Of a stretch of DNA of 64,000 nt, positions 55,200-64,000 are shown piece by piece. Below the pieces are notes generated by a model that saw nothing but the letters and a program-made list of their open reading frames with translations, searched no databases and was not told the DNA's origin. Each line of letters begins with the position of its first letter. Within the stretch, counting starts at the first letter, position 1. A program made the translations under genes and the position numbers. The stretch comes from Capitulum mitella (lineage: Eukaryota; Arthropoda; Thecostraca; Pollicipedomorpha; Pollicipedidae): NCBI GenBank assembly GCA_030062745.1, contig CP099848.1, positions 9,011,501-9,075,500 on the forward strand, written 5' to 3'.

Positions 55200-56660
55200 C
55201 GGCATTGTCAATCTAAACCGGTGTGAGCTTTGTGAAAAACTTCGGAATATGTATGCAATATGGCATATATAATATATATATTACAATATCGCTTTGCATG
55301 ATGTTTGAGAGATTTTAGCGTGCTAAGACAAGATTATGGTGTTCTGGTTGTCTTCGGGAATGTCACCTTTAGTCGGATTTCCCGCGGCATTTCTCGGACT
55401 TGGAAATCTTTGACTTGACACGCGCACTTGTGGGGATAAAAAATGTCCACACCTCATATTTTTTGCGCATAACGTTCGGGAGATTAACGTTATAGCGTTC
55501 ACGCTTTGTCTGCTTTCTGTTGAATGCCTAGCACACATTCTGAAAACAAAAAACGGAATCAGTCTAAAACATTTTTGCTACAGCCCGGCAAATTCGGAGG
55601 CCGGCCGCGCGGCAGATCTTTCGTCGCTGGCGGACGGCCGCACGCGTGCCTGGCAGTGGGACGGACATTATATTGGCTGTGGAATAGGCTCTGCCGGACA
55701 GCCAGATGCAAAACGTTATGGCCGTACGTGATAAATTTGCAATCGAAAAGCACAAACAGCCTGGTACATGCCAGTGAAAGTCAACCAAAATAGGATGGTA
55801 AACATATAGCAGTGTCTTTTTTCCTACAAATGTATTCATTCGATCTCAACGAAACTTTGTTAGGAGTTTGTCTTCTAGAACAATGTTTGCATCCTGAAGC
55901 GCAAGTGAACTAAGTTAGGCCAGTCGAGGTCAACGTAAGCCAGACATTGGAAATGGAACATTCTGTAGAGGGTCCATATTGGATGTTGTGGGAACTGATT
56001 GTATAATGAATGCATGTATGTGCCTGAAAGCATGGAGAAGCTAATTCCGGTCAGATAAGATCATCCAACGTCAATTAGTAATTCTGCAACATGCTTCAAC
56101 ATCTTTCAACATGCAACGTTTCTTCCTAGAGCTGCCTAGGTGATCTTAATTAGATATTCTTGGAATGTATTTTGTTGACCTGACCTGATTTCAGATGACC
56201 TCAGATGACTAAGCACACCACTTGACTTGAGTATATAAGGCTATCCGGCCTCTAACAACGAACCAAATTGTGTTCGGCGAAATGCAGCATTTTTAAATGT
56301 TGTCGTGGCTCTTGACTCGATCTCTCGCTTGACTTGATCCCGATGAACCTTGTTTGTCGATAAAAAATTTCGTCACATGGGCTAAGGTTCCGCAACATAT
56401 GGCTCCGACCCGTTTAGAAATCTGAAGAACGGAAAGGATGCTACTGATTCGATGTTTGACGTTCTTTGACCTTTATATACTTGACCTGGATCATTCCTGT
56501 CTGAAAATGATAAGATCAGTACACAAACTTTCTTGTCATAAAATTTCCTCTAAATCGGTTGAATGAATAACAAAAAAGAGGGGGCAAAATATCTCCCAAC
56601 AGTGCATGTAACTCTCAGACGGCCACCCTACCAACGTGTTGGACTTCAAGCATTGTCTGT
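55200..56660. other. unassigned, with scattered GGTCA words
   Basis: A short GC-rich patch lies at 55,585-55,660. GGCCAGTCGAGGTCAACGTA and GACCTGACCTGATTTCAGAT (about 55,917 and 56,177) suggest further old MITE sequence. No ends or genes are supported. Confidence 0.3.
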
Positions 56661-56663
56661 GCC

Positions 56664-57372
56664 ATAACCAGGCATTGACTGGGGTATTTCGCCACCTTCC
56701 ATTGTCTGGGGGGGGAACGTTTAACACCCCCCGCCCTGTCTTTCTCCAAAACAATCGTCCGTTTCAGCTGATTCAAACGTCGATCGAAAGCGTCGAACCT
56801 TGCGGTTCTTTGTCATATACATTTTGTCACCTTGGACCATTGATGACGTCACAGGTAAGGTCAGACACGAAAAAGAGGATATCTTCTCCAGAGTCGCCTA
56901 ATTACAATGAAAAGCAGAACGAGACTAAAGTCTGTTTGATAATGTGCTCCTGAAAACTTCATGTCGCATTCAAGCGCCACCTGGCCCAAGTTCATGAATG
57001 GTCAAGGTCAAATTGGTTGGTCAGATTTGATCTCCGTTATGACATGTCATTCAATACATGTTTCCTCGCTCATTTTACACGGGGAATTCTAAAAAAAATA
57101 TACGTTCCAAAAGACACCTTGGGCACAGATAAGTCTCGAAATGTCTCAAATTATGATGCATATGCAACATTGCAACATTTTTTAGTTTCAAATTCCGAGT
57201 AATACCAGTGCGTTCATGACCTCCATCTGACGTCTCTAGATGACCTTACATCTTGCATCTTACACCTTACATACATGGGTCAGTTTTTCCCATGTTGCGC
57301 ACACAAGGCAAATATCTCCGCACTGGTCATTCAGAACCTCAGACAGATACTCATGAACGTATGCATGACAAA
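56664..57372 (+). mobile_element. truncated piggyBac-like MITE, sister of 48.23 kb
   Basis: Starts AACCAGGCATTGACTGGGGT and aligns in the same orientation with 48,230-48,830: CCTTGCGGTTCT-TG-CATATACATT, GATGACGTCA-AGGT, ATTACAATGAAAAGCAGAA, ACATGTTTCCT. It breaks off near 57,372 before the right terminal repeat. Confidence 0.7.
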
Positions 57373-57419
57373 AAAAACTAATCTGGGCTTGATGGAGGCC
57401 ATCAACGTCCGGTAGTATC

Positions 57420-58200
57420 AGCATGAACTAGGCCCGGCGAACCACCAGTAAGCAGACCAGGTGCCGCGCCAGGACGATGAGCGCCGGCACCACGCCCCAC
57501 CGGTGTACGAGCAGGCACCCTCAGGAGCGGACAGGAGGCGACCGGCCGTCACCAGACTCCGTCATCAGACGAGGCGGCGTTCACAAACGCCGACAGCAGA
57601 CGCCTCCTGGGCGTCTCAAACGCCGGCACCAGACGGGCAGGTACCTCCAGACACAGCCGCCAGACGGGCAGGTGCATCCAGACACAGACGCCTCCAGACG
57701 CAGAGACGCCAGACGGCACCAGGCGAGCACCTGTCACGAACGTCAGCGGGGCACGGCCTGCGTCCCCGGAGTCGGGACCGCGGAGCCGTCGAGCCAGCAG
57801 ACGCCTCGCAGCGGACAGTCAGGTCAGCAGCTCTGAACATCTCCCGGCGACTGGTGCCAGCCGTCGCGACCGGGGGACGGCAAACGCAGGGCACGACGCC
57901 GCGGCCGCGTGACAAGGAGTCCACGAAACCAGGCACAGCGGCCGCCACCAGCAGCAGAGCGAGCCGAGACAGCGCAACAGTCCGACTGCCAGGGCGCGCG
58001 GAACCTCGTGCTCCGGAGACGTCCTCCGCCCTCAGAAGAGGAGACGAGGCGCCTCGCGACACGAGCGAGCAGCACCGCGCTGACTGCAGTGAGCCGACGA
58101 CAGCCGGAAAAGCTGAGTAACCACCGTTTACCAATCGCCTGCACTCCAGAGTGTGCAGCACGAGGCCAGCACTCAGGCGCGGAGTCCTCAGACCGTAAAA
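57420..58200. repeat. GC-rich block with a 31-bp-period degenerate minisatellite
   Basis: CCAGACGGGCAGGTACCTCC with AGACACAGCCG repeats at a 31-bp period (57,629 and 57,660), surrounded by looser CCAGACG and GACGCC phrases. Long Arg/Ala/Thr-rich frames on both strands, including one of 219 codons, are by-products of GC richness. Confidence 0.55.
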
Positions 58201-58389
58201 CCCGTGTCTATTCATGCCTGCATGGGTGCAGCACTACAGGGTACATCCAGGGCCGAGGTCCCTGCGTCGCCGCGGTCTCACCGCTCACCGCCGCCGACCG
58301 AGGGTCGGCATCCGCCGACTCCGTGGTCACGTGACGGCCAGCTCCACACGCCAGGCGCGCGTCCAGCCTTAAAATTATGGCATCTAGAG

Positions 58390-59125
58390 TGCGGTCGTCT
58401 CCGGTCATACCCCACGTCATACCCCTATACCCCACGCGCCATACCCCATGATTCTTCGGTGCGAGACGGAGTGCCGACGCCCGCGGTGACTTGGAAGATG
58501 GAATTGTGCCTGCCTTCAGAAAGACGCTTAAGATGTGTTTGGCTGCCTGTAGCTTGTCCGGATGCAGACGTCGCCGACTGGCGAACGTCGGTGGTGAGCT
58601 AGCTTCCTGCGTCGATGGTGTGGTTGCCCAGGATTGAAGACTAGTCAGTGACGTCACTGGGCTGGCACGCCCCCAAGACGGAAGGGCTCTCCGCCAGGAT
58701 GGACCTCACCGTTGCAGAAACGTGAGTCAAGCCTTTCATGACGAGGTCAGCTCCACGATGATGCCAGAAGATAAACATGTAAATTTATGGATCAGAGTTT
58801 GGGTCCCGCAGTCCACCACCAGGACAGATGGGACAAGAAATCTTTCCAAAGTGAGGTGAGGTGACATCAACAGCCACACAAGTTCAAGAAAAGGCACGAC
58901 GCTACGCAGAGATGCTGATCTCGAGCAGTCCCACCAAGGACGTGGAGATTCCAATCACTGGCGTCAGAAATACTGACAGCGGTCGGTTGCAGACATGGAG
59001 TGAACACACAGTTTTCCGGAAAAATGATACACCGGCACCTGTATCCGCAATGAAAGTCAGGTCGGTGCGTCGAACTCTGACCGCGACACGTAAAGTGACA
59101 GTCTGTGAGCCGCAAGAGCACAACT
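58390..59125 (-). mobile_element. Ty3/gypsy retrotransposon fossil (protease and start of reverse transcriptase)
   Basis: On the minus strand, near 59,045, there is an aspartic-protease active-site motif DTGA in the context FIADTGAGVS. Further on comes a stretch like the C-terminal end of gypsy proteases, and at about 58,600-58,440 a segment like the start of gypsy reverse transcriptase (PPTFASRRRLHPDKLQAAK). The order protease then reverse transcriptase fits the family. No LTRs, integrase or gag were recognised. It is a broken fragment with at least a few breaks, and old. Confidence 0.72.
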
Positions 59126-59940
59126 ATGTCCTTCTAGTTTCCTGTGTGCACTGCCCTTGACGGTGAAGCGATACGCGAGGAAGGTTGGAAAATGAGGCCA
59201 GGTTTCTTGTACGTCCACTGGCACCAGGATTTAAAGCGTTTAGCCTCGACACCAAGAAAAAAAAATACATAAATGGGCCCTGCACAACTTGGGTCATGAA
59301 AAATCATGCAGTGCCGATGCCATCAATTCTTCATGGCTGTCAGTGACTGCACATAGCTTGTTCACGCATTTCCTTGCTTGTTTGTTTTTGGTTGTTGCTG
59401 ATGCACTACTTAAGATTAGTGTTGGTGGGCTAGGGCTAAGTTGCCCTTTTATATTGACAACATTAACAACAATTTGCGGATGCAAACAAAATGGCTACTC
59501 GTTTGGCCTTACTCTGCGGATACTCCACAAGCAGTCGTGGTTCATAATTGGCTGTCAGTATACAGTACCAAATCTTGCATCCTTAATTCATGCAGAGCAG
59601 ATGTAGTGCTTGTCCACGGAGTGTCTCATGCTGAAGGGACGCATTTCCTGTCTGAGCAGATTTCATATTTGCATCAATGTAATTAAATCAGTTTCGTAGT
59701 TTGCAGTTATATAGGTATAATGATCCACATGTTACATTTTGGTGTGAAGCCTGTCAGACAGACTGAAAAATATGGTGCAGTTTGAACACGACATAAGCTG
59801 AAATTGTCCGGAAATCCATACATATGGCACTTGGCTGGTCTCAACAAAATCTTTTCCCGGGCATGGCACAAGACAACATTAAATATGGTGAATCTGCCAA
59901 TTCTCAAAACACCATAATACTACATTCGTTTATTTTCCAG
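59126..59940. other. unassigned, possible intron or repeat
   Basis: Open frames at 59,289-59,606 and 59,441-59,686 (+) overlap in different frames and look mildly protein-like, but lack splice support. Confidence 0.25.
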
Positions 59941-60080
59941 ATTATCTGGGCTGTACGAGGCTAGCACAGCTTTACATTTTGGAGGAGTTTTTGGAAGGAG
60001 GACTGCTGGGAGTTCCAAAGAACCAAAAGGAGAGGAAGAAAATGGAGCTACAAGCCAATGTTTTGAGAATCAAGTTCTAG
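59941..60080 (+). CDS. candidate terminal exon, unrecognised protein
   Basis: A strong acceptor (cgtttattttccag) precedes an open frame. Two bases complete a codon, then 45 sense codons and TAG follow. The peptide has a hydrophobic then basic character: YILEEFLEGGLLGVPKNQKE, ending ...ANVLRIKF. A second frame from the same acceptor is open to the TAA at about 60,123, so frame is uncertain. No clear AATAAA follows within 300 bp. The upstream partner exon is unknown. The gypsy fossil is on the opposite strand upstream. Confidence 0.3.
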
Positions 60081-60597
60081 GGCAAACCTGCATTTCAGAG
60101 GTTTTGTGTTATTATGAGGCGTAAACTTAATACATGTTCATACTAGTGTCTTGTTCATTACTTGTGCCTTTGCTTTATGGCTTTCTCAGTATTGATAGAT
60201 ATTGCACCCAATGCAAATGTATGCTGTGTCGTAGAAGAGCTCAGTGCATATGGATGCCATCTAACTGATCATATTTATCGGGACTTTTGAATGTTGCGTA
60301 AGTACGCCTGTGTTGTTTTGCATCCGTACTCCAGCCGTGAAGAGAAGCATCGCGTTGTCATATAACACACGGGTAATACTGGTCATCTTATATTCGGAAA
60401 AGTTAGATTGAACATAAAAAAGTTGAACTCAAAACATTTGGATTCCATGTATGATAGTCTACTGTCTGATCAAACGGATATCTAACGTTTCTGTATCATA
60501 CTTCTACTTTACGTGTTGTGGCGGTAATGTTAGACATGCTTGTTAACACTTGGAAATTTTTGCTGAAAAATTCATGGGCGTTATATTCTATCTCCTT

Positions 60598-60759
60598 ACT
60601 CCAGCTGCGAAGGAGCGCATTTGGATAGCTGGACAGATGAGCAATACCATTGTCTGCAGTGTGATAACTCACAGTCGTCATTTACAACCAGAGAAAACAG
60701 ATATGTCACAAGCAATAATTTTAATTGAAAAAATCGATGGCTTGGCAAATCTCGGTCGT
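60598..60759 (+). CDS. weak candidate internal exon
   Basis: The acceptor ctccttactccag is followed by a frame AKERIWIAGQMSNTIVCSVI continuing to LGRRQ at a donor-like CAG/gtgtgg. A minus-strand frame of similar length overlaps it, so support is slight. No family recognised. Confidence 0.17.
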
Positions 60760-61021
60760 CGTCAGGTGTGGGCAGATGTGGATGCTTTAGATTGGATGTA
60801 GATACATTACACGCATACATGAAAACATGTCTGTCTGACGGAAGACCGCACCTTGTAGTAATATCGTGCCACGGACCAAGGGATGAAAAATTCCGTGACC
60901 ACGATTCAGAATGGTAAAACTTTTTTCATAACTGACTCTCTTCCGAAGTCTATCAGGCACGTTTGTTGCACTCAGTGCTTGATAACATTGTTTTCTTTCT
61001 CTGTTGCCTATGATTGGTTAA

Positions 61022-62324
61022 ACCGCGCCCGAGTGACGTTTCGCGCCAAACACGTCCGATTGCGGGTGGGGTAAAAGTCCCCCTCTAACTCACGACCGGT
61101 TGGTTGCACGATAAAAATAATCACACCGTTGGAGAGATCGTGACAAGTAAAGCTCGAAAATGGTCTCACTTTTGGCTTTGGGTAATATGTAGGCCATTTA
61201 CGCCCTATGTGTTTTCTCACAGCCGACTGCATGATACCGAGAAGCGGCCTGGATCTCAAGGGCTGTAACTAATAAAGTTTAGATAAAGGTACCAACAAAC
61301 AGGTAAAACCCTCAGATGTCGATACACGTCTCATTTCTCCGTTTTGTTTAACATATGTGCGGAAACTTTGAGTTAAAGCCACGGCGATTTTCTCGCCGAC
61401 TGTCGGCGGGAGCCGTAGCCGAGCGCGGTATGAAATTAACGGCAACTTTTGGTTTCTTTATTGGTGTTTCTTTATTGTGTTTCTTTATTTGTTTTTGTTT
61501 CTTTATTTGTTTTTGTTTCTTTATTTGTTTTTGTTTCTTTATTTCTTTTTTCTTTACTTGTGTTTCTTTGTTCTCATGACGTAGACCATATTTCTTGATC
61601 CTAGTGATTTTCGTGATGGTTTATCATGCTTGTATTTTGAAGAAAAAATCAATAGTTATCATTCTACACAGTTGGCGAAACCTTATTCGCAAGAGCCTGC
61701 TCATTTCCAAATTATGGAACTTTTTAGGCGTTTTGAACTTCCTGAAATTACTTGCAACTGTGTGAGCCAGTTGCGCCATTTTCTTTCCGTTCTGAGTAAT
61801 TCATCGCCGATGTTGACGATGGTGCATTTTGGCTCATAACAGTTATTTGTTACCTAACCTCAGGTCAATTGCTGGAAGTCATTGATACTTTGCCCACTTG
61901 CGATAACTGGATGTCTGCATCACCCTACAATGAAAATGCGAAAGAACTTCCGTCAACTTCCGAAAGAACGGCGACATATCCTAAAAATGGGCTTGAGCTT
62001 AGGTCATTGACCCGGAAAATCCGAAGAATCCAGGGTAGCAGATCTGTTGCATCTACCAGAATCTTTAATCCCTGACATTTTAATTGTAATATCATGTTTT
62101 CCGAACAAGTTACAGGGCACTAATTTTTTTGAACATAGGTTCATTTGGCCTGACATTGATCAGATACCTGACACGACCTCAGGTCAGAATCTGAGAAAAA
62201 GTGTAAAAATGACCAAGCAAAAGATACAAAAAGTTTCGTGGCGCTGCATTCCTTCGTTCTCACGCAATCTTGGAAAAACCTCAGGGGGATCAACCGCCCC
62301 CTCCCCCCTCCCGGCGAGGGTGGC
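61022..62324 (-). mobile_element. piggyBac-like MITE, inverted sister of 52.44 kb
   Basis: TTAA at 61,018-61,021 and 62,325-62,328 bounds it. Read on the minus strand it aligns with 52,443-53,652. Shared blocks include GGCCTGGATCTCAAGGGCTG (plus-strand sense), ACTAATAAAGTTTAGATAAAGGTACC and GTGAGCCAGTTGCGCCATT. It is about 90 bp longer because of an internal 18-bp repeat expansion. Confidence 0.75.
61444..61570 (+). repeat. 18-bp tandem repeat TTTCTTTATTTGTTTTTG
   Basis: Four near-perfect copies plus degenerate ends, lying inside the inverted MITE and absent from its sister at 52.44 kb. The expansion therefore occurred after the insertion. The Phe/Cys/Ile frame it creates is not a gene. Confidence 0.9.
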
Positions 62325-62769
62325 TTAATATGTGCAAGGGATTGACTCGCTGCTTGAAAGGCCTTGTGATCAAAGCATCACTGATGAGCAATCGGGCCAT
62401 TCTTTGCCGTGAACCCCATTACACTTTTTCGTTACACAATGCCTTTATTCGTTCGTTAGAAACACCAGTGCGGTTCTCAGGCTTCTGCTACTATGCACAA
62501 AACCTGCCGGGTAAAATACCAGTTGTGCGGATCACCTCGGAAGGGCCTCACCAAAGTGCCGCATCGCTTCGCTGTGTACTCACTCACAAGAATCACTTAT
62601 CAAGAAAACAAGCACATTGAACAATAGAGGAAACGCATGCAATTTGTTGAGAGAGGACGCCAGAATCCTGTAATAACTGACCTGACACATGGTGTTGACC
62701 TGAAGCTGATTATATTGTTCAACATCAGATACTGATTGAAATCACACCGAAATACTACTCCGATTTTAG

Positions 62770-63025
62770 GCAAGTACAAGACGTGTCCCTTTAGACATCG
62801 GCCTCATCGCTGCCGGAACCAGACCAATAGTCCGGTTTCAGCCGCGCCCGAGGCGGACGAGCCGACAGGAGAGGGCCTACACTCAGCCTCACCTGTACCA
62901 GAGAAGGATAGGTCGGCAGGAGCGCCTCACACATTGCCTACATTGAAAGACTTCGTCATTCCCCTGGAAAAAAAAGAAACGGGCTACAGCTTTTCGGATT
63001 GCCAGCTTAGAGTAGGTTGGCCAAG
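62770..63025 (+). CDS. candidate exon 1 of an unrecognised gene
   Basis: Acceptor gattttag/GC at 62,769 and donor CCAAG/gtactt at 63,026 enclose 85 codons without a stop. The N-terminal half is Pro/Ala/Glu-rich and looks disordered. The C-terminal half is more ordered (TLKDFVIPLEKKETGYSFSD). Two bases (AG) are left over at the donor, and the next exon supplies the missing base. An alternative start is the ATG at 62,736 in the same frame. No known family is assigned from this part. It lies between an inverted MITE and a GC-rich end of the window. Confidence 0.42.
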
Positions 63026-63118
63026 GTACTTACACTTTTTTCTGCTTTCTGTCGGAGCTCTACTGGACCTAAATGTGTGCTGGACACACGCTACCAATAT
63101 GTAAATTGTAAACCCCAG

Positions 63119-63308
63119 GAAAATCCATGCCTGGTTTTTTACCAGCCACGTCCTGTGTCGACTGCCAGGCTGCCACAAGCACAAATTCACCATCGAAGAC
63201 CTTCCCACTATGGCCATAGCCGTGGTCCATTACCAGAGATTTGGTGTCGGGAGCGCAGCGCACCGCACCAATCATGCCCGCCGACACCTGACGGGAACGC
63301 GCCGCTGA
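63119..63308 (+). CDS. candidate exon 2 of the same gene, zinc-finger-like segment
   Basis: It follows a 93-bp intron (63,026-63,118) with gt...cccag ends, which contains an in-frame stop. The one base G joins the upstream AG to make Arg, keeping the frame. The peptide includes KIHAWFFTSHVLCRLPGCHK, then HKFTIEDLPTMAIAVVHYQRFG, and ends ARRHLTGTRR then TGA. The order of an aromatic stretch, C-x4-C, a short beta-like segment and a basic LTGTRR resembles the start of recurrent transposon-derived proteins in arthropods. This is recollection, not a search. A 195-codon minus-strand frame overlaps (63,069-63,656), so strand is not certain. Confidence 0.4.
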
Positions 63309-63320
63309 TCGTGTGGCACA

Positions 63321-63650
63321 TGAGGGGCTGTTCATCGTGATACAGCAGGTGATCAGCGCCGCCCGCATGATCAGCTGGCCGACGGTAACCTGACCGAAGC
63401 GCCTCCTGCTCAGGTCCTCCGCCAGGTGGCGTATAAGCGTCGGTTTTTTGAGGGTCACTCCATTGACTAGGCAGAAGACCTGGGCTCCACCGTGGAGGAT
63501 CCCCAGAGCAGAGGACATGCCGAGTTGGACGCCATCATCGGTGGCGCCCAGCTCATCGGGAAGATACCGATGATTGCGCGCCTGTGCCGGGAGCACATTG
63601 TGTGCAAGTGCCACGAAGGCCATCGGCCCTGCACTTGGACGCTGTCCTAG
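63321..63650 (+). pseudogene. possible continuation of the 62.77-63.31 kb gene
   Basis: In the same frame as the preceding candidate exons, protein-like sequence resumes after the stop at 63,306 and a second at 63,318: PPAQVLRQVAYKRRFFEG, a stop at 63,468, then IIGGAQLIGKIPMIARLCRE, CKCHEGHRPC and TAG at 63,648. Either small introns remove these stops or the gene has decayed. One frame keeping protein character over 900 bp argues that the plus strand once coded. Confidence 0.3.
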
Positions 63651-64000
63651 TTCCAAAGTCTAAACGGATTGCAGCGTCCTGTAATCCGAGACGGGCGACC
63701 CATGAGACAGCCGCTCAGTCGTGCGGGCGCTCGCCGCGACACGTCGTGACCGAATCCCCGAGCCGACGGTCGGCCACCCCGACCTGCCGGCATAGGTCAC
63801 GTGCCGACTGCCGCGGGGCGGGTCGGACCCCGGCCGGCCGCAGCGGCACCCGGCCAACCAGCGAGCTCAGACATAACTCGCACAGACGCTACCGGCTCCG
63901 TGATCCGGTAGGTAGGGGGTATCTCTACGCTTATCTCTACGCTCTCATTGCCGATGGTCTCGAGGGCAGCTGCCCCCTAGTCTACTTCTTGACTGAGAGC
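63651..64000. other. GC-rich window end, no feature seen
   Basis: CpG-dense, with open frames on both strands that are Arg/Pro-rich. CTCTACGCTTATCTCTACGC (about 63,922) is a small direct repeat. Confidence 0.3.

Noticed and set aside
57461-58120. A 219-codon plus-strand frame
   Set aside because: It is GC-rich, Arg/Ala/Thr-biased, overlaps a 199-codon minus-strand frame, and covers a degenerate minisatellite.
58699-58740. ATG in a good context followed by a GTGAGT donor and an upstream TGACGTCA, looking like a first exon and promoter
   Set aside because: The site lies within the minus-strand Ty3/gypsy fossil interval, so the signals are more likely coincidental sequence of the element.

Overview
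This is a gene-poor stretch of animal nuclear DNA. There are no bacterial operons, and no rRNA, tRNA or CRISPR locus was found. An interstitial TTAGG array (about 36,996-37,077), the arthropod telomere motif, suggests an arthropod. The abundant CpG and GC-rich blocks would fit a lightly methylated invertebrate such as a crustacean, but that is inference, not identification.

Most of what can be supported is transposon and tandem-repeat sequence. The clearest signal is a set of non-autonomous elements of about 1.1-1.6 kb bounded by TTAA, with terminal inverted repeats beginning CCC. This is the signature of the piggyBac superfamily. Whole or near-whole copies lie at 43.65-45.29, 48.23-49.37, 50.41-51.61, 52.44-53.65 and 61.02-62.32 kb, the last inverted relative to 52.44. 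Older or cut copies lie at 0.2-2.5 (split by another insertion), 5.3-6.5, 13.65-13.8 and 56.66-57.37 kb. Many are rich in TGACCT/AGGTCA, the half-site bound by nuclear receptors. Shorter hAT-like elements lie at 1.0-1.5, 2.8-3.1, 32.3-32.7 and 35.0-35.3 kb.

The region from 7.5 to 30.5 kb alternates AT-rich DNA with GC-rich islands carrying minisatellites (units 25, 37, 40 and 42 bp), microsatellites, clusters of ATTCGAAT or GAATCGATTC palindromes, and groups of TGACGTCA (CRE) sites. The region from 36 to 39 kb is a degenerate satellite field broken by the TTAGG array and a TTA-rich tract. A fossil, broken Ty3/gypsy retrotransposon fragment (protease and start of reverse transcriptase) lies on the minus strand at 58.4-59.1 kb. 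An inverted pair at 40.4 and 41.3 kb carries a tail motif like that of Penelope-like elements.

Protein-coding content is uncertain. The best candidate is a two-exon plus-strand segment at 62,770-63,308 with a 93-bp phase-compatible intron and further open sequence to 63,650. Weaker single-exon candidates lie at 4.8 (+), 6.9 (-), 41.7 (+), 43.4 (-), 59.9 (+) and 60.6 (+) kb. None could be assigned to a known gene. CTCF-like sites (AGATGGCGCC) at 34.48 and 41.87 kb and CRE clusters at 14.2 and 51.85 kb are the most plausible regulatory sequence.
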